64,000 nt of DNA from the NCBI RefSeq assembly GCF_029379315.1, contig NZ_JAQYWQ010000002.1:91355-155354 (forward strand), written 5' to 3'. The position numbers and the translations under genes were made by a program. The notes beneath the pieces were generated by a model, which saw only the letters and a list, made by a program, of their open reading frames with translations, was not told where the DNA came from and ran no database searches. The number at the start of each line of letters is the position of its first letter. Within the stretch, counting starts at the first letter, position 1. Source of the DNA: Nostoc sp. S13. Lineage in GTDB: Bacteria > Cyanobacteriota > Cyanobacteriia > Cyanobacteriales > Nostocaceae. This document shows positions 1 to 8,153 of the stretch, piece after piece.

Positions 1-37
1 ATCTGGTGAAATTAAATATGCGTTATCTAGAACCCTT

Positions 38-65
38 GTAGAGACGCGAAATTTCGCGTCTCTAC
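38..65. repeat. Perfect 28-bp palindrome
   Basis: The two 14-base arms, GTAGAGACGCGAAA and its exact reverse complement, meet without a loop. This is the form of a short palindromic repeat common between genes in Nostoc-like genomes. It lies beyond the 3' end of the minus-strand gene that follows and could form a hairpin in a transcript, but a terminator role is not shown. Confidence 0.75.
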
Positions 66-198
66 ATTCTTTTTCGGAGATGACTATTTAGTAACTCTCT
101 CATTTTTATTTTTAGCTGAAGTGGGCAATTTTTTTCACCCAATATGTAAAGAATATTTAAATTACAGCTTGAATTTTGAATTGATTTCTCCCCACTCC

Positions 199-726
199 CT
201 AAGCTTTGCTAAAGCCAAGATCAGTACCCTTGCCAGCATGAACTAAAGCTAATTTTTGGTAACGTTTGGCGTGTTCAATCAGTTCTGCGGCTTCAACTTC
301 TGTTACTTCTCGTAACACTTTGCCAGGAATACCGACAACTAGGGATAAAGGCGGTATATTTTTAGTTACCACTGCGCCAGCACCAATAATGCTACCAGCG
401 CCCACTCGTACCCCATCCAAAATCACCGCCCCAATGCCAATCAAACTTCCACGCTCAATGTAAGCCGAATGTACTACAGCACGATGCCCTACGGTAACAT
501 GATCTTCTAAAATTGTCGGAAAACCAGGATCACCATGTAGAATTGCCCCATCTTGAATATTTGTGCATTCGCCAATTTCAATGCGTTCAACATCTCCCCT
601 AACCACTGCTCCATACCAAATGCTCACCCCTGCTGCTATATTTACCGAACCTATAACAACAGCGTTGGCTGCGATGAAGGCAGCTTGAGAAAAATCGGGA
701 GATGTCCAGTAAGAAGCGGTAGACAC
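199..726 (-). CDS. Gamma carbonic anhydrase-family hexapeptide-repeat protein
   Basis: A 175-residue left-handed beta-helix protein of the gamma carbonic anhydrase/YrdA family. Repeated hexapeptide turns run from about residue 18 to 135. His64, His81 and His86 match the three zinc-binding histidines of the family, including the five-residue spacing of the last two. Members are trimers with metal sites between subunits, and some hydrate CO2 while others have no proven activity. The C-terminal helix after residue 140 is typical. There is no signal peptide, so it is probably cytoplasmic. It is not the long CcmM type, because the RbcS-like repeats are absent. The family call is firm; enzymatic activity is inferred. 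Confidence 0.88.
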   Translation of the reverse strand: MSTASYWTSPDFSQAAFIAANAVVIGSVNIAAGVSIWYGAVVRGDVERIEIGECTNIQDGAILHGDPGFPTILEDHVTVGHRAVVHSAYIERGSLIGIGAVILDGVRVGAGSIIGAGAVVTKNIPPLSLVVGIPGKVLREVTEVEAAELIEHAKRYQKLALVHAGKGTDLGFSKA

Positions 727-965
727 GATAGAATATGAATATGGTACTCAGGAACACTGGAGAAACTCTAACCTTTGAGGCTGGTTGCACAACCAGGATA
801 TCACAGCGTCAAGCCTCTACGCTGAGGAAAACACTAGTAAACAATGTTGCTGCCGCAACTCTGTGTCTATGCAGCAGGGAGCAAGTAACCCAAAGTGGTT
901 GAGCCGAAGTGTATAATCCAACCCACTAGTGCTGGTGAAGACAAAATTATCTTTGTACGCACTTC

Positions 966-1478
966 ATGATGAATCCAGGTTTGCAGTATCCGATGTTTGG
1001 GCCTGAAATACAGTGTCCCCATTGTCGCCAGACTATTCCGGCGCTGACACTGACAGATACCTATTTGTGTCCGCGTCATGGCGCCTTTGAAGTTAATCCT
1101 AATAATGGAGAGTTAATCCATTTGCAATCGGGGCGTCATTGGCGGAGGTGGAATAATGAATGGTATAGACAGCATACTCATCCCGATGGTATTCGCTTTG
1201 AAATTCACGAAGCATTAGACAAGCTTTATACCCAAGGGTATCGAGCAACACGAGTGATTATTGCTCGACGCTATCAGGAATTGATGAGTGGCTATTTAGA
1301 ACGCAGTACGCCTTGGCGTTCTGGACAACCAGAAGCTACGGCTGCGCGTTTGTACGGCTTACCCGTGGAGTTTAGCCCCGATGCCTCAGAAGATCCCTGT
1401 TGGGAAGTGATTAATTTTGACTTGGAAAAAGAGCCTGGCGTCCCTGTGCGCTACCCTTATTTCAGGTTATTTGAGTAA
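966..1478 (+). CDS. TIGR02652-type conserved cyanobacterial protein
   Basis: A 170-residue soluble protein I recognise as the cyanobacterial TIGR02652 family, whose function is unknown. Near the N-terminus a CPHC pair and a later CPRH pair form a probable zinc-ribbon-like knuckle. The rest is rich in Trp, Arg and Tyr and has no membrane segment. Two ATG codons at 966 and 969 are both possible starts. It is followed 66 bases later by a VOC protein on the same strand, with a heptamer repeat between them. The 227 bases upstream, to the divergent carbonic anhydrase gene, must carry both promoters. Confidence 0.75.
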   Translation: MMNPGLQYPMFGPEIQCPHCRQTIPALTLTDTYLCPRHGAFEVNPNNGELIHLQSGRHWRRWNNEWYRQHTHPDGIRFEIHEALDKLYTQGYRATRVIIARRYQELMSGYLERSTPWRSGQPEATAARLYGLPVEFSPDASEDPCWEVINFDLEKEPGVPVRYPYFRLFE

Positions 1479-1540
1479 TGGTCATTAGTCATTAGTCATT
1501 GGTCATTTGACAAATGACTAATGACAACTGACAAAGGACA
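1479..1540. repeat. Heptamer (STRR-type) tandem repeat, inverted halves
   Basis: Tandem copies of GTCATTA-like heptamers are followed by the complementary orientation (AATGACT-like), so the tract can fold on itself. It fills nearly the whole gap between two genes and reaches to within a few bases of the downstream start codon. Confidence 0.85.
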
Positions 1541-1544
1541 AATT

Positions 1545-1988
1545 ATGCACCACGCTTCGATTCGGACTGCGAATATTCATCGAGCGATCGCTTTCTACGA
1601 ACATTTAGGGTTTACAATTTCGGAACGCTTTACTACAGGCTACACCCTAGCTTGCTGGATGGAAGGATTGGGCGGCAGAATTGAACTAATTCAAATTCCT
1701 GAACCAAAACCTGCCCCAGATGCGTTTGCTGACGAACATTATGTAGGGTACTATCATCTCTCGTTTGATTTAACTGAGATTACACCAGATTTATCTAACT
1801 GGTTGACAAGTTTGCAAGAGCGTGTATTGTTGGCGTCTGAGAGTCAAGCAGAAGAATTACAACCTTTGAAGGTACTCTTAGAGCCAACACAACAGCAAAT
1901 AGGCGATCGCATTTACGAAGTGGCTTTCATCGCCGATACTGATGGTTTACCTTTGGAATTCATTCGGGTTTTACCAAAACTGCGATAA
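1545..1988 (+). CDS. VOC (glyoxalase/dioxygenase fold) family protein
   Basis: A 147-residue protein of the vicinal oxygen chelate superfamily. It begins HHASIRTANIHRAIAFYEHLGF-like, the usual first beta-alpha-beta unit, and has a second unit beginning near GYYHLSFDL. Candidate metal ligands are His near residue 3, Glu in IELIQIP, His in YYHLSF and Glu in LPLEFIRV. Lactoylglutathione lyases share this plan, but the substrate cannot be read from sequence. I chose the ATG at 1545 because an AGGA motif precedes it by seven bases and the in-frame ATG at 1521 lies inside the repeat tract. Confidence 0.8.
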   Translation: MHHASIRTANIHRAIAFYEHLGFTISERFTTGYTLACWMEGLGGRIELIQIPEPKPAPDAFADEHYVGYYHLSFDLTEITPDLSNWLTSLQERVLLASESQAEELQPLKVLLEPTQQQIGDRIYEVAFIADTDGLPLEFIRVLPKLR

Positions 1989-2203
1989 TTTAGCTTTTTT
2001 ATGACCTTTGTTGCTAATATAGTGTTTTTCTTTATTGTTAACCGAAGTAACAGATTTTTTAATTAAATTATGGTCATCCTCAAAATAATTATGTAACTTA
2101 CAGCGATTTTCAGCAAAATAGACCATGCTGTAGGGGCAGAGCATTATTCATACGTGTTAACTTAAGGTGAAAACCAGCCTAGAACCAGCTTTTAGAGATT
2201 GTC

Positions 2204-2309
2204 TTGTTCCTAGTTTCAAACTGGGAATGCCCATTGGCAGCCTCCGCCTCCAGAATTAGCGGCAGAGCCGCAATTGAAGAGCATTTCCAGCCAGAGGCTC
2301 TTAACGAGG
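2204..2309. repeat. Imperfect inverted repeat of an interspersed Nostoc-type element
   Basis: A left arm (2204-2230, ending CTGGGAATGC) pairs imperfectly with a right arm (2281-2309, beginning GCATTTCCAG). The centre is rich in GGCAGAGC/GCCTCCGCC. The 1,989-2,392 gap holds this element and no gene that I can support. Confidence 0.6.
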
Positions 2310-2392
2310 TTTTAAAGGAGTTTTAGCTTAAGTTGACACCAATGAGCATTGCTGTGCCCGCACGACAGATGTAGTTAAAATAAATAAAAACT

Positions 2393-2551
2393 ATGGATTT
2401 TCCAGATTTTATAAATATCCCTTGCTGTTATTACTTTTAAGTTTATGGCTAGTAGCGGTTTTTTTACTGAGCGATCAACCTGCTCATAGCCAATATGCAA
2501 TTACATCTAAACAAAGAAAAATATCACTCAACCTTGCTAGCAAAAAGAATA
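2393..2551 (+). pseudogene. Decayed signal-peptide exon of the M16 peptidase
   Basis: Read in the frame of 2401, this stretch encodes RFYKYPLLLLLLSLWLV followed by AVFLLSDQPAHSQ, a convincing signal peptide with a cleavage-like end. The only nearby ATG (2393) is one base out of frame with it, at a run of four T. The mature peptidase continues in a third frame. The natural reading is that the ancestral protein was exported and its N-terminus has been lost by small indels, or that these bases contain sequencing errors. Confidence 0.5.
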
Positions 2552-5434
2552 ATGTCCTCAACACTGACAGAAAATGTCCGCAAGACAGTGCTGGAGAATG
2601 GTCTAACTGTCCTGACAAAGGAAGTGCATACTGCACCAGTGGTGACGGTGCAGGTGTGGTACAAGGTTGGCTCAGGCAATGAAGAACCGGGCGTGAATGG
2701 CATTGCCCACCAGTTAGAACACATGATGTTTAAAGGTACAAAAAATCGTCCGATTCAATTTGGACGTTTGTTTAGTGCTTTAGGTAGTGATTCCAATGCT
2801 TTCACCAGCTATGACCAAACTGCATATTATGGTACTGTGGAACGAAACAAGCTGAAAGCGCTCTTAGTGCTGGAAGCTGACAGAATGCAAAATTGTCAGA
2901 TTGAGCCAGAACAACTGGCAAGTGAAAAACGGGTAGTAATTTCCGAGTTGCAGGGTTACGAAAATAGTCCAGAATATCGCCTCAACCGTGCCGTCATCCA
3001 GGCAGTGTTTCCCAATCATGCTTATGGGTTGCCTGTAGGTGGCACCAAAGCTGATGTCGAGAAATTTCAAGTTGAGCAGGTACAGAAATATTACCGCAAT
3101 TTTTACAGTCCCGATAATGCCGTCTTAGTGATTGTTGGAGATTTTCAAACTGCAAATACCCTCGAAACAATTAAAGAGGTGTTTGGCAAACTAGCCAAGA
3201 GAGTGAGGAGTGAGGAGTTAACTGACTTTTCACGCGTGGAAAAACCAACGCGAAACCTAACCCCCCAACCCCCTTCCCTACCAGGGAAGGGGGAGAATTC
3301 AAAGCCTCTCTCTTTGCAGGAGAGAGGTTTTCCAGATCCCGTGAAGAAAAGTCAGGAGGAGTTAGGAGTAAGGAGTAAAAATACTTTTACCCCCTCAACC
3401 TCACTTAGTACTCCTATAGTATTGCGAGAACCAGGAGCAGGGCGACTGTTACAAGTTGTGTATCCGCTACCGGATGCAAATCAACCGGATGTCCCGGCGC
3501 TGGATGTGATGGATTACATCTTTACAGAGGGACGGAATTCTAGACTTTATCAAGCATTGGTAGAATCAGGTTTAGCTAGTGAAATTACAGCATCTGTTAC
3601 CAGTTTGCGAGAATCTGGCTGGTATGAAGTATTAGTGACGGCTGGATCTAAATACGATTTGAAAAAAATTGACTCAGTGTTGAGTAGTGCGATCGCTAAT
3701 GTAGCAGAAAAAGGCGTGACATCTGAGGAAGTAGAACGAGCCAAAACCCAATTAACAGCAGATGTAATTTTGAGTAACCGTGATATCACCTCTCAAGCAA
3801 TGCGATTGGGCAATGATCAGACAACTACTGGTGATTATCGTTACACAGACCGCTATTTGGCAGCTGTCCGTCTGGTGAAGCCGACGGATGTTGTCGCTGT
3901 AATCAACAAATACTTGACAAAAGAAGCCCGGACAGTAGGTTTTTTTGAACCAACCCAGAAGCAGATAACAGAAGTTGGTGACAAACCAGACTCAGCCCAT
4001 ACTACAGAAAATTTCTCACCTGGCGCACCTGTGCTTCTTTCTGAGGTGGTCAAGTACTTACCGCCTGTGGATTTGGCTACAGATGCGTTGCTTGCCGTCG
4101 TTGGCATTAGAGAAGCGGTAGCGAGTCTTCTGCCAAGGGGAGACGCTTTAGCGCAAGGAACGTCAGCCTCTGGTAGAGAAGACATCGCCCAAGTATTACC
4201 ACAGGGATTTAAATTTACCAATGGACTGCGGATATTACTGTTACCTGATAATAGTACTCCCACCGTTACCCTGAGCGGTCACATTCAAGCCGGGACGGAA
4301 TTTGATCCAGATAATCAAGCTGGACTGGCTGCTTTTGTGGCAGATAATTTGCTAAATGGCACCAATAGTAAGGATGTCTTAACTATTGCCAAAGTCTTGG
4401 CAGAACGAGGGGCAAGTTTAGACTTTGAAGCCTATCGTGAAGGTGTGCATATCGAAGGTGATAGTTTAGCAGAGGATTTGCCGATACTCCTGGAGACATT
4501 GGCAGATGTTGTGAAAAATAGTACTTTTCCAGTCAAAGAATTGGAACTGTATCGCCAACAAACTTTAACTGATCTGCAACAGGAATTAGATGAGCCATCA
4601 GAAGTAGCTAGAAGAATATTTGTTCAGTCAATTTACCCGAAAAAACATCCCTTACACACCTTTCCCACAGAGGAGAGTTTACAGCAGATTCAGCGCCAGG
4701 ATGTGATTGATTTCAAAGCTAAACATTATCGTCCAGACACGACAGTGCTAGCGCTGGTGGGAGATTTTGATCTGGACAAAGTGCGATCGCTGATTAAAAA
4801 TAAGTTTGGAGACTGGGAAGTTAGCGGCCAAGCACCCACATTAAAATATCCCACGGTATCAAGGCCGGAGAAAATAGTCAGTGTCAACCCAGTTTTACCA
4901 GGTAAAGCCCAAGCTGTTACATATATGGGTTACACAGGTATTAACTGTTATGATCCTCGGTTTCACCCAGCTTTAGTATTGAATCAGATTTTGGGAGGCG
5001 ATACCCTATCCAGTAGACTAGGTGCAGAAGTGCGCGATCGCCAAGGTTTAAGTTATGGAATTTATAGCTACTTCCAAGCCGGTAAAAATGCAGGGACATT
5101 TTTGATTGAGATGCAAACTAGTCCAGAAGATAGCACCAAAGCGATCGCTAGCACCCGGCAAATACTACAGCAAATCCATCAACAAGGTGTCACCGCACTG
5201 GAAGTAGAAACAGCTAAACGCACCCTTATTAGCAACTACAACGTTTCCCTGGCAAACCCAGAAGAATTAACAGATAGAATTCTGATGAATGAGGTGTACG
5301 GACTAGATAAAGTAGAATTGCACTCCTTCACTGATAAAATCCATCAAGTCACTCTTGACCAAGTTAATCAAGCGGCTCGTGAGTTACTCCACCCAGATCA
5401 AATTGTCGTCGTTACTGCTGGGCCATCAGTATAA
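2552..5434 (+). CDS. M16 family metallopeptidase (two-domain, pitrilysin type)
   Basis: About 960 residues with two M16 repeats. The N-terminal half carries the inverted zinc motif HQLEH (His53, Glu56, His57) and the downstream ISELQGYENSPEYR segment that supplies the third ligand. The second half starts near NGLRILLLPDNSTPTV and lacks the zinc motif, as usual for the non-catalytic partner domain. The enzyme should degrade or process small proteins and peptides in a closed chamber. ATG 2552 begins the conserved MSSTLTENVRKTVLENGL stretch. Two stretches, at about 3200-3400 and 4086-4192, are in-frame repeat insertions between conserved blocks. A signal peptide lies just upstream in a different frame, so location (exported or cytoplasmic) is uncertain. 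Confidence 0.88.
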   Translation: MSSTLTENVRKTVLENGLTVLTKEVHTAPVVTVQVWYKVGSGNEEPGVNGIAHQLEHMMFKGTKNRPIQFGRLFSALGSDSNAFTSYDQTAYYGTVERNKLKALLVLEADRMQNCQIEPEQLASEKRVVISELQGYENSPEYRLNRAVIQAVFPNHAYGLPVGGTKADVEKFQVEQVQKYYRNFYSPDNAVLVIVGDFQTANTLETIKEVFGKLAKRVRSEELTDFSRVEKPTRNLTPQPPSLPGKGENSKPLSLQERGFPDPVKKSQEELGVRSKNTFTPSTSLSTPIVLREPGAGRLLQVVYPLPDANQPDVPALDVMDYIFTEGRNSRLYQALVESGLASEITASVTSLRESGWYEVLVTAGSKYDLKKIDSVLSSAIANVAEKGVTSEEVERAKTQLTADVILSNRDITSQAMRLGNDQTTTGDYRYTDRYLAAVRLVKPTDVVAVINKYLTKEARTVGFFEPTQKQITEVGDKPDSAHTTENFSPGAPVLLSEVVKYLPPVDLATDALLAVVGIREAVASLLPRGDALAQGTSASGREDIAQVLPQGFKFTNGLRILLLPDNSTPTVTLSGHIQAGTEFDPDNQAGLAAFVADNLLNGTNSKDVLTIAKVLAERGASLDFEAYREGVHIEGDSLAEDLPILLETLADVVKNSTFPVKELELYRQQTLTDLQQELDEPSEVARRIFVQSIYPKKHPLHTFPTEESLQQIQRQDVIDFKAKHYRPDTTVLALVGDFDLDKVRSLIKNKFGDWEVSGQAPTLKYPTVSRPEKIVSVNPVLPGKAQAVTYMGYTGINCYDPRFHPALVLNQILGGDTLSSRLGAEVRDRQGLSYGIYSYFQAGKNAGTFLIEMQTSPEDSTKAIASTRQILQQIHQQGVTALEVETAKRTLISNYNVSLANPEELTDRILMNEVYGLDKVELHSFTDKIHQVTLDQVNQAARELLHPDQIVVVTAGPSV
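3222..3355. repeat. MITE-like element inside the M16 peptidase coding sequence
   Basis: Ten-base perfect terminal inverted repeats (CTGACTTTTC at 3222-3231, GAAAAGTCAG at 3346-3355) enclose an internal palindrome around CCCTTCCCTACCAGGGAAGGG. Heptamer tracts of GAGTTAG/GAGTGAG type lie just outside on both sides. The whole is in frame and adds about 60 residues to the peptidase. Confidence 0.75.
4086..4192. repeat. Second in-frame interspersed repeat in the M16 gene
   Basis: This stretch encodes a low-conservation linker (VVGIREAVASLLPRGDALAQ) immediately before the second M16 domain. It shares the 15-mer CCAAGGGGAGACGCT with the intergenic repeat at 62862-62876, so it belongs to the same repeat family. 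Exact edges are uncertain. Confidence 0.6.
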
Positions 5435-5869
5435 GGAGGTAAACCCACAACTACTACACCCACTGCTACACCTTCTCTAGAGGCAATTCTGGCGAAAGTA
5501 GACAAAATTAATTATAGACGCTAAACTAGATGAAGTCCTGGGGGAGTTTGAAAGGCGGTTGGTTAGCAAATTTTAGACAAGATGAGAGACAGTCACCGCC
5601 AGAAGAATTAATAGAAGATAGACAAGTTATTGAAAAAAAATAGACCAGAGACTAGACCAGATAATCTGGCAACGCGCGATCATCAGGCAATGCGCGATCG
5701 CATTTTAAAATCTCTGACTACAGGGCGTGGGAGCAACGCTCTAAACTGAGATTGGGTTTTAATTCTCAATTACATAGCTAAATTATCAACAAACTCAGGT
5801 ATTTTAGTTGCGCTGCCTGCGGCTAGCTATGCTTAGGTATCCGAAAATAAGATATCTACGTCCCAGATT
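5435..5869. other. Gap with decayed coding traces
   Basis: No intact gene is visible. Short readable fragments such as EAILAKVDKI and KLDEVLGEFERRLVSKF occur in different frames, suggesting a degraded coiled-coil-type gene. Two HIP1-like sites lie near 5674-5702. I cannot name the ancestral gene. Confidence 0.3.
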
Positions 5870-6793
5870 TTAGCACCTTACTTTTTCACGTCGCTCCCCT
5901 TTAACTTTGGCTTTTGCTTTTACCTTTGGCTTCATCATAAGGGCGACTATACCTACTGCTATTGAGCCACCAGTAGTCATAGGTTCGGGGATAGTAGAGA
6001 ATCCAAATGTCTGAAACACGGGTGACGCTTGAGAGGTGGTCAGAAAGAAGTTGAAGTCCCTAGCTGCGTCTAGGTTTTGAGTTTGTTGGAGTACAGCAGA
6101 GCCATAAACAATCGGAGAGTAAGAGTTGATAGGCGGAGTGTATACAATTTTGACTTTATCAAGTGCTGTTAGAGCGTCTGTGGTGTAAACAACGCCCGCA
6201 TCTATCATATCATTACTGGCGCTTGACACTTTATCTAGTACATCACGCACACTCGATCCGAAGACAAGTTTGGATTGGATTTGGTCCGATATCCCGGAAT
6301 TGGTAAATAATTGCTGGGCGAATCCTCCTGCTGGAACAACCGCAGGATTACCAATAGCCACTTGACGCACCTCTGGCTTTAATAGGTCTTGAACGCTTGA
6401 TATAGATATGGTTGAATTTATCGGCGTGATTATAGCCAAGGTGTTGGTTAGTACGTTTTCCCTAGTTCCTTCTATTACTTTGTTGTTATTTTCCAGAGTA
6501 TTTAACGGTGCTTGGGATACTGAGAAGAAGATATCTACTGGATTTGGATTTGTTCCCATTACGATTTGATTAGCGAGAGTACCAGAAGCCCCAAAGGTAT
6601 TGATAAAGGTGACGTTGGGGTTGCTTAGCTGGTAAAGTGCCTCAACCTGGGGTAGGGTGTCGGTCAAGCTGGCAGCAGCATAGATGTAAAGCGGACCACT
6701 AAGTGTGGCAGCTTGTGCTGGTTTAGCTTGGATTACACTAAAACCCAAAGCAATGCTAGCAGTTGCCACTGCTAATTTGTATTTTTTATTCAT
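5870..6793 (-). CDS. modA: ModA-like molybdate-binding protein with PEP-CTERM tail
   Basis: A 307-residue periplasmic-binding protein of the ModA family. A Sec signal peptide (residues 1-28, ending AQA) is followed by LYIYAAASLTDTLPQ, the family's ligand-loop start, then FGASGTLANQI and the late segment AGVVYTTDAL. Such proteins bind molybdate or tungstate for ModBC import. Unusually, residues 268-307 form a PEP-CTERM-like tail: IPEP, a hydrophobic stretch IAVGIVALMM, then a basic end. That tail normally sends proteins to exosortase sorting rather than leaving them free as transporter subunits. No modB or modC is next to it. An AGGAAG ribosome site precedes the ATG. Function as a true ABC partner is therefore uncertain. 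Confidence 0.82.
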   Translation of the reverse strand: MNKKYKLAVATASIALGFSVIQAKPAQAATLSGPLYIYAAASLTDTLPQVEALYQLSNPNVTFINTFGASGTLANQIVMGTNPNPVDIFFSVSQAPLNTLENNNKVIEGTRENVLTNTLAIITPINSTISISSVQDLLKPEVRQVAIGNPAVVPAGGFAQQLFTNSGISDQIQSKLVFGSSVRDVLDKVSSASNDMIDAGVVYTTDALTALDKVKIVYTPPINSYSPIVYGSAVLQQTQNLDAARDFNFFLTTSQASPVFQTFGFSTIPEPMTTGGSIAVGIVALMMKPKVKAKAKVKGERREKVRC

Positions 6794-7172
6794 GAAATAC
6801 TTCCTGTAGAGTTAATGTGCGAGTTACTACAATTTTTGAAATTCTAAATCTTGCACCAGTATTGAAAGTTTGCTTTTTACTCCAGCCAGAAGATAGGGTA
6901 AAAAGAAATCGTAGCTGGTTAGCAATCTTTGCTACTTCATGTATTTAAACGTACTTTAAACTCCAAAGACTTACAACTAGTTTTCAAGCATCTTTATATA
7001 AGAAATACACTAGCCTATGTACTTATACCGCCATAAAATAGCTTCAATACCAGGAAAGTAGGTTAATGCATCTGTACTATTGGGAAAATTTTGTATAAAG
7101 TTATTTTAAAAATCTAATTTTTCTATTTAACCCAAGTTGCGGGTTATCAAATACAAATTTACTTCTCAACTG
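6794..7172. other. Intergenic region without recognised features
   Basis: This 379-base AT-rich gap lies upstream of the ModA-like gene and downstream of the next minus-strand gene. The promoter for the ModA-like gene should be here. I see no strong palindrome, repeat or open frame. Confidence 0.4.
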
Positions 7173-7820
7173 TCACTGCATGATATCTACCTGTCGATTG
7201 CTAGTCTGCTTCAACTTGATAGCAACCATCACTACATAGATGAGGTCAAAGACAAATATTGCAGTGTATAGAAACAGCAACAGCAGCGACCCCCGTCGTG
7301 TAGGAGTGGCAATATAAAAACCAATGGAAGCGAATGCAGTTCCGATCATTTTAGATAGGGCAATGAAGATTGATTGACCTAAAAGGGTGTTGCCTCTGAG
7401 CAACATGTCAATAAAGAGAATGGACATCATCAGATTTTGTCCAAAAGCTGTATAAGCACCGTTCCAATCGTTAAACTCATAGGTGATAAAAAATATACAA
7501 CAAAAGCTTGTCACTAAGGTCAACATAAACATAGGGTAAAACAATTTCTGCCGCTTCCTCGCAAACAGAGAATGTCCAAAATATAGAAATTGAAACAAAA
7601 TAATTAAATCAAGACTGAACCAGATAATATTGACCCATAGCTGTGGTGGGGAGTCGGGATGAACAAATGAGAAAATGAATTCCCATGAAATATTGGCACA
7701 CAGAGCAACCAATGGCATTCCGCAAGTTTTATCTTGAAAGCCACGTTTAATCAGTAGAACATAGGTGAGTGACCAGAACACGCCACTTGCAAGCAGTAAG
7801 TAGGTTCCCATATTCATCAT
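7173..7820 (-). CDS. PaxB/Pyr4-like seven-helix membrane protein (putative terpene cyclase family)
   Basis: A 215-residue integral membrane protein with about seven hydrophobic helices. The segment GMPLVALCANISWEF (residues 34-48), the following FSFVHP, and the late RGNTLLGQSIFIALSKMIGT and FDLIYV segments match the pattern of the fungal PaxB/Pyr4 transmembrane terpene cyclases and their bacterial relatives. Glu47 and Asp192 sit where the family has acidic residues thought to protonate the substrate. Members cyclise prenylated or epoxidised precursors in meroterpenoid pathways. No prenyltransferase or epoxidase gene is adjacent, so a pathway role is inference. The start may be any of three nearby ATG codons (7820, 7817, 7811). 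The alternative is an uncharacterised membrane protein with the same fold. Confidence 0.6.
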   Translation of the reverse strand: MMNMGTYLLLASGVFWSLTYVLLIKRGFQDKTCGMPLVALCANISWEFIFSFVHPDSPPQLWVNIIWFSLDLIILFQFLYFGHSLFARKRQKLFYPMFMLTLVTSFCCIFFITYEFNDWNGAYTAFGQNLMMSILFIDMLLRGNTLLGQSIFIALSKMIGTAFASIGFYIATPTRRGSLLLLFLYTAIFVFDLIYVVMVAIKLKQTSNRQVDIMQ

Positions 7821-8145
7821 TACCTGTTTAGGACTACTATTTTATTTAAGGTTTCACGTAGCGCGATCACCACAAACAATCCTTTCTTTAAAATTGTACG
7901 AGTCGCTTGTACTGATCACTTGATTATCTTGATTGAGTGCGATCGCCACTATCCCGACTGCTGAACTGCTTAATCGATGCAAGATATAAGTAAAGTGCTT
8001 CCTGTTACCTATTAACTATTCCTGCTTATAGAAGTTCTAGATCAGATGAGGTACATCCTGAAAACTGAAATGCTTGATATCTGAGGTCTAGCCATATCTC
8101 GCCAGCATAGGAAGCGTAACACGACCATTACCTTTTTAGGACTAC
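7818..8145. repeat. 20-bp direct repeat pair flanking a 288-bp gap
   Basis: CATTACCTNTTTAGGACTAC occurs at 7818-7837 and again at 8126-8145, with one difference. The left copy overlaps the start codon of the minus-strand membrane protein, and the right copy ends eight bases before the ATG of a broken cupredoxin gene. The DNA between them has no gene and one GCGATCGC site. Confidence 0.6.
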
Positions 8146-8153
8146 CCATAAAA

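Noticed and set aside
738..965. GC-richer stretch with stem-like pieces that might be a small RNA
   Set aside because: I could not fold it into a recognised RNA family by eye, and the region is equally explained as a divergent promoter region.
3853..4263. A 136-codon open frame on the minus strand inside the M16 gene
   Set aside because: It is antisense to a well-supported peptidase and has no domain or start context; its openness follows from the codon use of the real gene and the inserted repeat.
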